Shown in pieces: positions 7,988 to 16,234 of a DNA stretch of 63,320 nt. Position 1 is the stretch's first letter. Each line of letters opens with the position of its first letter. The DNA is from Pseudonocardia halophobica (GTDB lineage: Bacteria; Actinomycetota; Actinomycetes; Mycobacteriales; Pseudonocardiaceae), in NCBI RefSeq assembly GCF_027922425.1, contig NZ_BSFQ01000042.1, positions 1 through 63,320 on the forward strand. Reading direction: 5' to 3'. The notes beneath the pieces are model-generated. The model saw nothing but the letters and a program-made list of their open reading frames with translations, had not been told where the DNA came from and ran no database searches. The translations under genes were made by a program, and so were the position numbers.

Positions 7988-8007
7988 GCCAGGTCGCCGG
8001 CGCGCCG
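7973..8007 (+). terminator. 11-bp GC-rich hairpin (terminator or attenuator)
   Basis: CGGCGCGCCGG (7973-7983) pairs perfectly with CCGGCGCGCCG (7997-8007) across a 13-base loop. There is no T-run, which is common in high-GC actinobacteria. It may end the terC transcript or act as the attenuator of the gene at 8065. Confidence 0.55.
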
Positions 8008-8064
8008 TTCACGTGCGCCCGCCCGGGACCTGGCCCGGATCCCCACCTTCCTCGAGGAGATCCG

Positions 8065-8346
8065 ATGACCGCCGCCCTGCTCCCTGCACCGACCGCCCCG
8101 GACGTCCCGGAGATGCCGGACCACATGTCCGTCACCGTCGCCGTGACCGGCGGCCTCGACGGCGTCCAGCGCGTCGTGACCCTGCTGCGCGGCCGCGGCT
8201 ACCCGGTCCGCGGGCTCACCGCCGACCTCGCCGACGACGACACGGGCGCCCTCGGGGTGCGCCTGCCGCTCACGGCCGAGGAGGCCGAGCTGCTGGTCGC
8301 GCGCCTGCACCGCCTCCCGGCGGTGCTGCACGCGACGGTCGGCTGA
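8065..8346 (+). CDS. ACT-like small protein
   Basis: 93 residues from ATG 8065, with a GAGGAGA site. After a proline-rich start, MSVTVAVTGGLDGVQRVVTLL and RGYPVRGLTADL give the beta-alpha-beta opening of an ACT fold like the small subunit of acetolactate synthase. The ending (LLVARLHRLPAVLHATVG) matches the closing helix and strand. It is shorter than a full IlvH and stands alone, with no IlvB nearby. A ligand-binding regulatory role is likely; amino-acid specificity cannot be read. Confidence 0.65.
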   Translation: MTAALLPAPTAPDVPEMPDHMSVTVAVTGGLDGVQRVVTLLRGRGYPVRGLTADLADDDTGALGVRLPLTAEEAELLVARLHRLPAVLHATVG

Positions 8347-8352
8347 CCCGGG

Positions 8353-8664
8353 TCAGCCGAGGCCGGGCCCGCCCACCGGGGTCAGCTCGATGTACTCGGG
8401 CGGGCCCGCGAGCAGCGGCAGCACCGCGCCCAGGCCGGCCTCGCCGAGGTCGCGCTCGAGCGCGGCCTCCGACGCCGCCTCGTCCGACCAGACCTCGGTG
8501 ACCCAGACGGCGTCCTCCTCGTCCGGGGTGCGGTTGACGATGTACAGCTCGCACCCCGGCGCGGAACGCATGCCCTCGGCGACCCGGAGCATCCCCTCGG
8601 CCAGCGCTGCCCCCTCCCCGGGGGTCGCGATCATCCGGACGTACCTGCCGACGCGGGCGCTCAT
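8353..8664 (-). CDS. ABM-family (antibiotic biosynthesis monooxygenase-like) protein
   Basis: 103 residues. The ferredoxin-like ABM fold is recognisable: GRYVRMIATPGEGAALAEGM, PGCELYIVNRTPDEEDAVWV and VTEVWSDEAASEAAL in order. Such proteins are cofactor-free quinol or haem mono-oxygenases, or small stress enzymes. The gene ends just after the convergent ACT-like gene and is 24 bases downstream of the carboxylesterase gene on the same strand. Confidence 0.8.
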   Translation of the reverse strand: MSARVGRYVRMIATPGEGAALAEGMLRVAEGMRSAPGCELYIVNRTPDEEDAVWVTEVWSDEAASEAALERDLGEAGLGAVLPLLAGPPEYIELTPVGGPGLG

Positions 8665-8688
8665 GCGGCGACGGTAACCGCGCCGGGA

Positions 8689-10200
8689 TCAGGCGGCGGT
8701 GACCGGGTCCGCGGCGGCGTCGACCGACCGGGTGTCGAAGCGCCGCAGGACGCGGCCCTCGGCCGTGAACGCCGGCCAGCCCGGGTCGCCGGTCCGTGCG
8801 AAGCCGGTCCACGCGGCGACCATCTCGTCCGCCAGCGCGCGGGGCGGGTCCTCGCCCGCCAGCGCGTCCGGCCCGGTCGCGTGCTCGGGCGTGCCGAACA
8901 CGAACGGCAGCTCGAGGGCGTGGCAGGCGCCGAGCCCGCCGCCGAACGCGGGGGAGCGCCAGGCGAACTCGTAGACGTGCGTGGAGCCGGACCCGGTGCC
9001 GGCGTGCGCGAGGGCGAGGCGGAGTGCCGGGCCGCGGAACACGAGGTCGGTGAGCAGGGCGGCGTACCGCTCGCCGGGCGTGGCCTCGGTACGCGTGGCC
9101 AGCAGCTCGGCGGCGCGCGGGTGCACCGCGCCGAGCCCGGCGAGCGTCTGGGCGTCGGTCAGGGCGCCGAGCAGGCCGGTGGGGACGAGGTAGAGGTTCA
9201 TCTCCTCGGCGTTGAACCCGGTGATCAGGTCGACGCCCGCCGCGGAGCCCTCGGCGACGGCCGCGAGCGGGGAGCGCGGCAGGACGTCGTCGCCCACCAC
9301 CGGACAGAAGCCGCCGAGCCCGAAGCCGGGATCGACACCGTCGGGTTCGCGCAGGTCGCCGCGCTTCAGCGGATCCGACATGCGGTCCTGGGCGGCCAGG
9401 GTCTCGGCGAGCGGCCGCTCGCGGAAGGCCTCGGCGGACGGCTCGACGCCCAGCTCGGCGGCGACCCGTGCGGCGAACCCGCGCAGCGGCCCCTCGCTGT
9501 GCACCATCTCCGCGCCGCCGCTCTGCACGATCGCGCGGCGGAACAGCCCGCCCGCGAGCGGCGAGCCGAGCAGGCAGCCCACGCTCATCGCGCCCGCGGA
9601 CTCGCCGAACACCGTGACGTTCCCGGGGTCGCCGCCGAACGCGGCCGCGTTCTCCTGCACCCAGGCCAGGGCGGCGAGCTGGTCGCGCAGCCCGATGTTG
9701 GTGGCCCCGCCGGCGAGCGGGAGGAAGCCCTCGATCCCCAGTCGGTAGGTCACCGAGACCAGCACGACGCCGGCGCGGGCGAGCGCGGTCCCGTCGTAGA
9801 CCGGGGCGCCGGGCTCGCCGGCCACGAACGCGCCGCCGTGCACGAACACCATCACGGGCAGCCCGGAGCCGCCGGGGTCCGGCGTCCAGACGTCGACGGT
9901 CAGGTGGTCGTCGCCCGGCCGCCAGCCCTGCCCGATGACGGGGGAGAGGTCCAGGGGGCCGAAGGTGCGCGGCGGCTGCGGGGCGTTCGGGCCGGGGACG
10001 GTGCAGTCCCGCACGCCCTCCCACGCCGGCACCGGCGCGGGCGCGGCGAAGCGGAGCGGGCCGACGGGCGGCGCGGCGTAGGGCACGCCCAGGAAGCGGG
10101 CCACCCCGTCCTTCTCGACGCCCCGGACCCGACCCGCGCCGGTGACCGCCTCCGGCGCCTGGCCACCCGACTCCTGAACCGACCGCTCGCTCGCCTGCAC
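8689..10200 (-). CDS. Type B carboxylesterase
   Basis: 503 residues from GTG 10200, with a CGGAGA site. An alpha/beta hydrolase with the oxyanion motif VFVHGGAFVAGEPG near 118-131, the nucleophile elbow GESAGAMSVG near 198, and the EEMNLYLV and HALELPFVFG regions that carry the acid and histidine parts of the triad in this family. No signal peptide is seen, so it is probably cytoplasmic. It hydrolyses carboxylic esters; the natural substrate is unknown. Length is normal for the family. Confidence 0.9.
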   Translation of the reverse strand: MQASERSVQESGGQAPEAVTGAGRVRGVEKDGVARFLGVPYAAPPVGPLRFAAPAPVPAWEGVRDCTVPGPNAPQPPRTFGPLDLSPVIGQGWRPGDDHLTVDVWTPDPGGSGLPVMVFVHGGAFVAGEPGAPVYDGTALARAGVVLVSVTYRLGIEGFLPLAGGATNIGLRDQLAALAWVQENAAAFGGDPGNVTVFGESAGAMSVGCLLGSPLAGGLFRRAIVQSGGAEMVHSEGPLRGFAARVAAELGVEPSAEAFRERPLAETLAAQDRMSDPLKRGDLREPDGVDPGFGLGGFCPVVGDDVLPRSPLAAVAEGSAAGVDLITGFNAEEMNLYLVPTGLLGALTDAQTLAGLGAVHPRAAELLATRTEATPGERYAALLTDLVFRGPALRLALAHAGTGSGSTHVYEFAWRSPAFGGGLGACHALELPFVFGTPEHATGPDALAGEDPPRALADEMVAAWTGFARTGDPGWPAFTAEGRVLRRFDTRSVDAAADPVTAA

Positions 10201-10218
10201 GGTCTCCGGTCTACCGGA

Positions 10219-11349
10219 TCACGCCAGCGGAAGCACGAGGATGCGGTCGTCGTCGGCCCCGGGGTCGCCGCGACCGTCGCGGTTGCTGCTGGTGAACCAC
10301 AGCGACTTCCCGTCCGGGCTGACCGCGACGGCGCGGATCCGGCCGTAGGTCCCCTCGAACAGCACCTGCGGCTCGCCCAGCGACCCGTCCGGGTTCACCG
10401 GGTAGCGGAAGAGCCGCTCGCCCCGCAGCGCGCCCGCGTAGAGCGCGCCGTCCGCGTAGGCCAGCCCGCTCCACGAGGCGTCGTCCGTGCCCTGCTGGGC
10501 CAGCGGGTCGACGAAACCGTCCCGGCCTTCGCGGCCCTCCACCTCGGGCCAGCCGTAGTTGCCGCCCGGGGTGATCAGGTTGATCTCGTCCCACGTGCTC
10601 TGCCCGAACTCCGCGGAGAACAGCCGCCCGGCCGGATCCCAGGCCAGGCCCTGCGGGTTGCGGTGGCCGAGGCTGTAGACCGCGGTGCCGAACGGGTTGC
10701 CGGGCGCGGGCCGGCCGTCCTTCGTGAGCCGCAGGATCTTCCCGCCGAGGTCGTCGCGGTCCTGGGCCGGCTCGCCGCGGCCCGCCTCCCCGGTCGCGAC
10801 GTACAGGAAGCCGTCCGGCCCGAACTTGATCTGGCCGCCGTCGTGGTTGCCGCCCTTGGGGATCCCGGTGAGGATCTCCTGCTGCCGCGACCCGTCGATC
10901 GTGCCGTCCGGGTTGGCCGTCAGCCGGACGACCCGGTTGTCGTCCGAGGTCGTGAACATGACGTAGACGCCGCGGTCGGTCGCGTAGTCGGGGGAGAGTG
11001 CCACGCCGAGCAGCCCGCCCTCGCCGGTCGGGGTCACGCCGTCGACGGTGCCCAGCCGGGTCACCGCGCCGTCCGGGGCCACGCGGGAGATCGTCGCCGG
11101 GATCCGTTCGGTGACCAGCGCGGAGCCGTCCGGGAGGAAGGCGATGCCCCACGGCACCTCGAGGCCCGACGCCAGCACCCGCGGCGCGCCGTCCGCGGGC
11201 GCGCTCTGCGGGGTGGCGGACGGGGTGCCGGCCGGGGTGGCCGCCGTGGGTGCGGGGGCGGGGGCGGCGCAGGCCGTGGTGACGGCCAGGGTGCCCGCGA
11301 GCAGCAGCGCGGCGCCGGTCCGGAGGGGGAGGGCGGTGAGGGAGCGCAC
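10219..11349 (-). CDS. PQQ-dependent aldose-sugar dehydrogenase-like lipoprotein
   Basis: 376 residues. The N-terminus is a lipoprotein signal (ALLLAGTLAVTTAC, acylated cysteine about residue 27) followed by a Pro/Ala linker. The six-bladed soluble glucose-dehydrogenase fold follows: PWGIAFLPDGSALVTE, GEGGLLGVALSPDYATDRGV, GGNHDGGQIKFGPDGFLYV (the histidine expected to act as catalytic base), SLGHRNPQGLAWDP and GGNYGWPEVEG. Such enzymes oxidise sugars outside the cell with PQQ. No PQQ synthesis genes are in the window. Confidence 0.9.
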   Translation of the reverse strand: MRSLTALPLRTGAALLLAGTLAVTTACAAPAPAPTAATPAGTPSATPQSAPADGAPRVLASGLEVPWGIAFLPDGSALVTERIPATISRVAPDGAVTRLGTVDGVTPTGEGGLLGVALSPDYATDRGVYVMFTTSDDNRVVRLTANPDGTIDGSRQQEILTGIPKGGNHDGGQIKFGPDGFLYVATGEAGRGEPAQDRDDLGGKILRLTKDGRPAPGNPFGTAVYSLGHRNPQGLAWDPAGRLFSAEFGQSTWDEINLITPGGNYGWPEVEGREGRDGFVDPLAQQGTDDASWSGLAYADGALYAGALRGERLFRYPVNPDGSLGEPQVLFEGTYGRIRAVAVSPDGKSLWFTSSNRDGRGDPGADDDRILVLPLA

Positions 11350-11505
11350 GTCACGAACCTATCCGGGCCGCTCGGGCCGGGCGCGCCGAACCCGACGGAA
11401 CGGGAGGAAAACGGCAGCGTGACGGCGGAGGTGGGGCCTGCACCCGGGTGGAGCGGTGGGTGGCCCCGCTCCGCCCGGTCCGCGGCGTCGGGCACCCTGG
11501 TGACC

Positions 11506-12198
11506 ATGACCGTGGACCACATCCTGCTGGCGATCCCGCCGCTGGCGGTGTACCTGATCGTCGGGCTCGTGGTGGGTGTGGAGAGCCTCGGCATCCCGTT
11601 GCCGGGCGAGATCGTGCTGGTCAGCGCGGCGCTGCTGGCCTCGCACCACGAGGTCGCGGTCGACCCGGTCGCGGTCGGCGTCGCCGCGATCGTCGGCGCC
11701 GTCGTCGGGGACTCGATCGGCTACCTGATCGGCCGGCGCTTCGGCCTCCCGCTGTTCGACCGGCTCGGCCGGCGCTTCCCGAAGCACTTCGGACCGCGGC
11801 ACGTCGCCCTCGCCGAGCGGGTCTTCGGCCGCTGGGGGACGTGGGCGGTGTTCTTCGGCCGGTTCGTGGCGCTGCTGCGCATCTTCGCCGGCCCGCTCGC
11901 CGGGGCGCTGCGGATGCACTACCCGCGGTTCCTGGCCGCGAACATCGGCGGCGCGGTCGTGTGGGCCGGCGGGACCACCGCGGCCGTCTACTACCTGGGG
12001 ATCGTCGCCGAGAGGTGGCTGTCCCGGTTCTCCTGGGTCGGGCTGGGTGTCGCGGTCGTCGCCGGCCTCGCCGTCGCCCTGGTGGTGCGGCGGCGCACCC
12101 ACCGGATGCTCGACGAGGTCGAGCTGCCGGATCAGGCGGCGCCGGTGTCGACGGCCGAGGGCACGGCCGGTCGCACCGCCCCCACCTCGGCCCCGTGA
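11506..12198 (+). CDS. DedA-family membrane protein
   Basis: 230 residues from ATG 11506; the site before it is weak. DedA/SNARE-associated signatures are present: ESLGIPLPGEIVLVSAALLA near 27-46, GDSIGYLIGRRFG, and GRFVALLRIFAGPLAGALRM near 122-141, followed by two closing helices and a basic tail. DedA proteins act as lipid scramblases or flippases and support membrane homeostasis. The last 67 bases overlap the convergent asparaginase gene. Confidence 0.88.
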   Translation: MTVDHILLAIPPLAVYLIVGLVVGVESLGIPLPGEIVLVSAALLASHHEVAVDPVAVGVAAIVGAVVGDSIGYLIGRRFGLPLFDRLGRRFPKHFGPRHVALAERVFGRWGTWAVFFGRFVALLRIFAGPLAGALRMHYPRFLAANIGGAVVWAGGTTAAVYYLGIVAERWLSRFSWVGLGVAVVAGLAVALVVRRRTHRMLDEVELPDQAAPVSTAEGTAGRTAPTSAP

Positions 12199-13112
12199 CC
12201 GAGGACCGGCACGTGGCCGGCGGCGTCGAGCTCCGCGGAGCGCACCCCCAGGGCGCGCAGCGCGGCGGCGACCACGGCCGGCACGGGCCGGGCGGCGCCG
12301 TCGAGCACGGTCAGGGCCAGCGCCCGCCCGTCGGGTAGCGCGGCGGCGAACACCCCCTCCGCCCCGTCCTTCGCGACGAGCCCGGGCACGGCCCGCAGGA
12401 TGCGCGTCACCGGGCGGGCCGGGCCGCCGAGCCACTCGGGGTACGCCCGGATCGCCGCGGCGACCCGGCCCTCCGGACTGCCCGGCTCCGCCGTGGCGAT
12501 CGTCGAGAAGGCGCGGGCCAGGCCCGCGACGGTGCAGGAGAAGAGCGGCGCGCCGCAGCCGTCGACGGCCACGTGGCGCACCTCGTCCCCGGTCAGCGCC
12601 TCGACGTGCCGGCGGATCGCCTGCTGCAGCGGGTGCTCGGGGTCGCGGTACGAAGCCGTGTCCCAGCCCGCGGCCACGCAGGTCGCGAGCATGGCGGCGT
12701 GCTTGCCGGAGCAGTTCTGGGCGACCGGCTCCGGTGGCGAGCCGGACGCGCGCCAGGCCGCGGCGGCGTCGGGGTCGAGCGGGAGGTCCGGGGTGTTCTG
12801 CAGGGCGCCGGTGCCGAGCCAGGCGCCGGCGAGGATCCGGGCGGCGCCCTCGCGGTGCATCGGCAGGCCGGCGTGGCTGGCGGCCGCGAGCGCGAGCAGC
12901 TCGTCGTCGAGGTCCAGGCCGGCCCGCAGCATCGCCGCGGCCTGCACCGGCTTGAGGGACGAGCGCGGGAGGAAGACGGTGCCGGGTCGGCCGACCTGCG
13001 GGCCGCCGACCGTCGCCAGGTGCCCCAGGTGCACCGACTCGACCACCCCGGACCGGACGACGGTGGCCAGGACCCCGGCCCCCGTCGCGACGCTGCTGCT
13101 CGCCTCACCCAC
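12132..13112 (-). CDS. L-asparaginase II family (Rhizobial-type) amidohydrolase
   Basis: 326 residues. It matches the AnsA/ReAV-type asparaginase family rather than the EcAII fold: RSGVVESVHLGHL at the start, the PRSSLKPVQAAAM segment with the Ser-x-x-Lys pair, SHAGLPMHREGAARIL, NCSGKHAAMLATC and VDGCGAPLFSCTVAGLA, a cysteine region that binds zinc in known members. It hydrolyses asparagine to aspartate and ammonia. It overlaps the 3' end of the DedA gene in a convergent arrangement. Confidence 0.88.
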   Translation of the reverse strand: MGEASSSVATGAGVLATVVRSGVVESVHLGHLATVGGPQVGRPGTVFLPRSSLKPVQAAAMLRAGLDLDDELLALAAASHAGLPMHREGAARILAGAWLGTGALQNTPDLPLDPDAAAAWRASGSPPEPVAQNCSGKHAAMLATCVAAGWDTASYRDPEHPLQQAIRRHVEALTGDEVRHVAVDGCGAPLFSCTVAGLARAFSTIATAEPGSPEGRVAAAIRAYPEWLGGPARPVTRILRAVPGLVAKDGAEGVFAAALPDGRALALTVLDGAARPVPAVVAAALRALGVRSAELDAAGHVPVLGHGAEVGAVRPAVPSAVDTGAA

Positions 13113-13158
13113 GGACGGCGACGGTAGCCGCCGGACCCGCGCCGGGTCAGGGCCGGGA

Positions 13159-14361
13159 TCAGCGCGCGAGGACGCCCGGCTCCAGCGCGGGCGGGTTCGG
13201 CCCGTACGCGTTGCCGCGCGCGGCCCGGGCCCGCACGCCGGGCAGCGCGAAGACCCAGCGCAACGCCGGGGGCGGGGCGATGGCGCGATCCCGCTGCCGC
13301 GCCTTCACCACCCGCTGCTCGGTGCGGACCTGCTGGGCCTGCACCGTGCGGATCGCGGCCTCCCGGTCGGCCTGAACCGCGATCAGGTCGCTCTCGTGGA
13401 CCCCGCCCGCGCGCAGGGCCGGCACCAGCCGGTTCGCCGCGGCGACGGCGTCCTGCAGGGCCATGAGGATCCCGTTGCCGCCGACCGGGGAGATGACGTG
13501 CGCGGCGTCGCCGATCAGCAGCAGTCCGGGGCGCCACCAGCGGTCCACGCGCGCGATGTCGACCGACAGCAGCGTCGTCTGCCGCAGGTCGGTGAGCAGG
13601 TCGGCGCGGTCGGCCAGCCAGGGCACGTGCGTGCGGAGGAAGGAGCGGATCGGCTCGACGCCCGCCTCCCGCGCCGCTGCGAACCCGCCCTTCGGCAGCG
13701 ACCAGCCGACCTGCCAGTCCTCCGGCCCGCCGAGCAGCCCGACGTAGTGGTCCGCTCCGAAGTAGAGATCGACGTCGGCCTCGGGCGGGTCGTCCGGGCG
13801 CCGCGGGAGGGTGAACCACAGGATGTCGGTCTGCGCGCCCAGCGAACGGGCCGGCAGCCCGGCCAGCGCCCGCACCTTGGAGAACCGGCCGTCGGCGCCG
13901 ACGACCAGGCTCGCCGCGAGCTCCTCGTCGCCGACGCGCACACCCGTCACCACGCCGTGCTCCTCGACCAGCGCGGACACCCGGGCCGAGGTCCGCAGCT
14001 CGAACGCGGGCAGCTCGGCGGCCTTCGCGGCGAGGAAGTCGAGGAAGCGGGCCTGCGGCATCAGCGCGACGTACGGGAAGGGGCTGTCGAGCGCGCCGTA
14101 GTCGGCCGGGGTGAGCGTGCCGGTGGGGGTGTGGAAGCGGAAGTACCGGGCGGGGAAGTGGGGCAGCCGCAGCAGCTCGTCGGCCAGCCCCAGCTCGTCG
14201 AGCAGCTCGAGGGTCCACGGGTGCAGCGAGTCGCCGCGGAAGCGGCGGTCGAAGTCGCGGTGGGCCTCCAGCAGCGTCACCGGCACCCCGGCCCGGGCGA
14301 GCAGGTAGGCCAGCAGCATCCCGCCGGGCCCGCCGCCGACCACGCGGACGGGGGTGGTCAC
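13159..14361 (-). CDS. FAD-dependent aromatic-type monooxygenase/oxidoreductase
   Basis: 400 residues from GTG 14361. Rossmann FAD motif VVGGGPGGMLLAYLLARAG at 6-24, the VVGADGRFSKVRALAG segment, and the second FAD motif LLIGDAAHVISPVGGNG near 285. This is the PHBH-type flavin monooxygenase layout. The C-terminus has basic helices and lacks the thioredoxin-like domain of longer phenol hydroxylases. The start overlaps the stop of the deazaflavin-type gene by four bases (GTGA), so the pair is an operon. Substrate unknown. Confidence 0.85.
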   Translation of the reverse strand: MTTPVRVVGGGPGGMLLAYLLARAGVPVTLLEAHRDFDRRFRGDSLHPWTLELLDELGLADELLRLPHFPARYFRFHTPTGTLTPADYGALDSPFPYVALMPQARFLDFLAAKAAELPAFELRTSARVSALVEEHGVVTGVRVGDEELAASLVVGADGRFSKVRALAGLPARSLGAQTDILWFTLPRRPDDPPEADVDLYFGADHYVGLLGGPEDWQVGWSLPKGGFAAAREAGVEPIRSFLRTHVPWLADRADLLTDLRQTTLLSVDIARVDRWWRPGLLLIGDAAHVISPVGGNGILMALQDAVAAANRLVPALRAGGVHESDLIAVQADREAAIRTVQAQQVRTEQRVVKARQRDRAIAPPPALRWVFALPGVRARAARGNAYGPNPPALEPGVLAR

Positions 14362-14813
14362 CGGGGATCCAGCCGGAACACGGCGATCGTGTCGAGGTGG
14401 GCGGTGATCTCCTCGAGCGAGGCGTCGGCCGGGACGGGGAAGGCCTGCAGCGCCCACGGCACCGACATGGCCCGCAGGTAGGCCGACACCACGGGTGCTG
14501 CCTCCGCGGCGGGCGCGCGCCGGGCGGTGACGGCCTCGGTGCCGTCGGCCGAGGCGATCCCGGCGGCGGGGTCGGCGTCGAGGTTGCGGACCCAGGCCCG
14601 GGCCGGGTCGGGGGAGACCAGGTAGGACCGCCCGTGCAGGCACACGACGCCGAGCGGGGTCTCCCGGACGCGGCCGGAGCGGCGGCCGGTGCTGCGCAGC
14701 ACGCGCAGCGCATAGCCGCCTTCCACCGCCGGCCGGGCCGGCTGCTCGAGGATGCGGGTCGTCATGGCGGCGTTGAGGGCCGCGACGTCGGGCGCGCTCA
14801 CGCTGTCCGACAC
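14358..14813 (-). CDS. Deazaflavin (F420)-dependent nitroreductase-family protein
   Basis: About 150 residues. The split beta-barrel of the DDN/FDOR family is seen in RVLRSTGRRSGRVRETPLGV followed by GRSYLVSPDPARAWVRNLDA, the classical cofactor-binding stretch. GTG 14813 and GTG 14801 are both possible starts and neither has an ideal ribosome site. It overlaps the downstream FAD oxidoreductase gene. The family reduces varied substrates with F420H2, FMN or haem; the exact cofactor is inferred from the family. Confidence 0.8.
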   Translation of the reverse strand: MSDSVSAPDVAALNAAMTTRILEQPARPAVEGGYALRVLRSTGRRSGRVRETPLGVVCLHGRSYLVSPDPARAWVRNLDADPAAGIASADGTEAVTARRAPAAEAAPVVSAYLRAMSVPWALQAFPVPADASLEEITAHLDTIAVFRLDPR

Positions 14814-14834
14814 TACTCCCTCGATCGTCAATCG

Positions 14835-14849
14835 TCTCGACAGTCGAGA
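14835..14849. promoter_or_regulatory. Palindrome TCTCGAC-A-GTCGAGA in divergent promoter
   Basis: Perfect 7-base arms around one base, between the divergent deazaflavin-type (minus) and LtrA (plus) genes. It is probably an operator for an unidentified dimeric repressor. No regulator gene is adjacent. Confidence 0.5.
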
Positions 14850-14889
14850 GAACTGAGGTGGCTGTCGGGTGTGTCCGCGGCCTGGCACG

Positions 14890-16113
14890 ATGCCCGCCAT
14901 GGTCACCCCCCGGCGGACGAGGGTCGAGGCGGTCGGCGAGGGCGCGGCCGTCACCACCCTGGAGCTCTTCTTCGACCTCGTGTTCGTGTTCGCGCTCACC
15001 CGTGTCACGGACTGGATGGCCGACGACCCGACGGCCGAGGTCGTGCTCCGCGGCATGCTGATCCTCGTCGTCATGTGGTGGTCGTGGGTGGGTTACTCGT
15101 GGCTGGGCAACGTCGCGAAGGCCGACGAGGGCCTGATCCGGGTCGGCATGCTCGTCGCGATGGCCGGGGTCTTCATCGCCTCGATCACCATCCCCGAGGC
15201 GTTCGACGACCTGCCCGGCGGCCTGTCCGGGCCCGTGGTGTTCGCGGTGGCGTACTTCGTCGTGCGGATCGTGCACCTCGGCATGTTCTGGATCTGCAGC
15301 CGCGACGACCCGCAGCTGCGCGGCCAGATCGTGCGCTGGATCCCGTCCGTGGTGCTGGGCACGGTGCTGCTGCTCCTCGCCTCGCAGGCCGAGGGCTGGG
15401 TGCAGACCGCGCTCTGGGCGGGCGCCCTGCTCGGCGACTACGTGGGCACGGCCCTGGCCGGCGCCTCCTGGCGGCTCAACTCGGCGAGCCACTTCGCCGA
15501 GCGCCACGGGCTGATCATCATCGTGGCGCTCGGGGAGTCGATCGTGTCCATCGGCATCGGCGTGGCCGCGCTGCCGGTGTCGTGGCCGATCATCGCCGGC
15601 AGCGTGCTCGGGCTCGCGATCGCGGGCGCGATGTGGTGGGCCTACTTCGACGTGACCTCCATCCTCACCGAGCACGCCCTCGCCGAGGCGACCGGCGAGC
15701 GGCAGATCAGGATGGCCCGCAACGGCTACACGTTCCTGCACCTGCCCATGGTCATCGGGATCATCCTGATGTCGCTCGGGCTCAAGAAGGCGCTGCTCTA
15801 CATCGGCGGCGGCGAGGGGCACGCGCTGAGCGACCCGCTCTACGGCATCCCGCTCGCCGCGCTCTACGGCGGTGCCGCGATCTACCTCTTCGCGCACGTG
15901 TGGTTCAAGCGCTACCTGATCGGCACCCTCAACGTCGAGCGGATCGTCGTCGGCGTGGTGCTGCTGGCGATCACGCCGCTGGTCGCGCTGGTCCCGGCCG
16001 TCGTCGCGCTGCTGGTCCTGGCCCTGGTCCTCTGCGGCCTCGTCGCGTACGAGACGCACCGCTTCCGCGAGCTCCGGCACGCGGTGCGGCACGGGAGCCA
16101 CGCGGAGCACTGA
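14890..16113 (+). CDS. Low-temperature-requirement A (LtrA) family membrane protein
   Basis: About 407 residues from ATG 14890; ATG 14899 is equally possible and neither has a clear ribosome site. The signature TTLELFFDLVFVFALTRVTD near 20-39 is typical of LtrA, and about ten or more hydrophobic helices follow. HFAERHGLIIIVALGESIVS near 210-230 is the second conserved block. The function of LtrA is poorly known; cold growth in Listeria gave the name. It is the only gene on this transcript. Confidence 0.85.
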   Translation: MPAMVTPRRTRVEAVGEGAAVTTLELFFDLVFVFALTRVTDWMADDPTAEVVLRGMLILVVMWWSWVGYSWLGNVAKADEGLIRVGMLVAMAGVFIASITIPEAFDDLPGGLSGPVVFAVAYFVVRIVHLGMFWICSRDDPQLRGQIVRWIPSVVLGTVLLLLASQAEGWVQTALWAGALLGDYVGTALAGASWRLNSASHFAERHGLIIIVALGESIVSIGIGVAALPVSWPIIAGSVLGLAIAGAMWWAYFDVTSILTEHALAEATGERQIRMARNGYTFLHLPMVIGIILMSLGLKKALLYIGGGEGHALSDPLYGIPLAALYGGAAIYLFAHVWFKRYLIGTLNVERIVVGVVLLAITPLVALVPAVVALLVLALVLCGLVAYETHRFRELRHAVRHGSHAEH

Positions 16114-16234
16114 CGGTCACCGGCCGCCCCGGTCGTCCTCCCCGAGCGCGGCGAGGCGCTCCTCGGCCAGGACGAACGCGCCCCGCACGACGACGGCGGC
16201 TTGCCCGGGGGAGTCGCCGCCGTCGAACCTGCGG

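Noticed and set aside
8881..11505. N-terminal extension of the DedA frame (about 875 codons)
   Set aside because: It is opposite to the carboxylesterase and sugar-dehydrogenase genes; the DedA protein proper starts at ATG 11506.
16114..16234. Short minus-strand frame between LtrA and the lipoprotein gene
   Set aside because: It has no credible start; it reads out of the lipoprotein 3' end in another frame. Not enough to call a gene or remnant.
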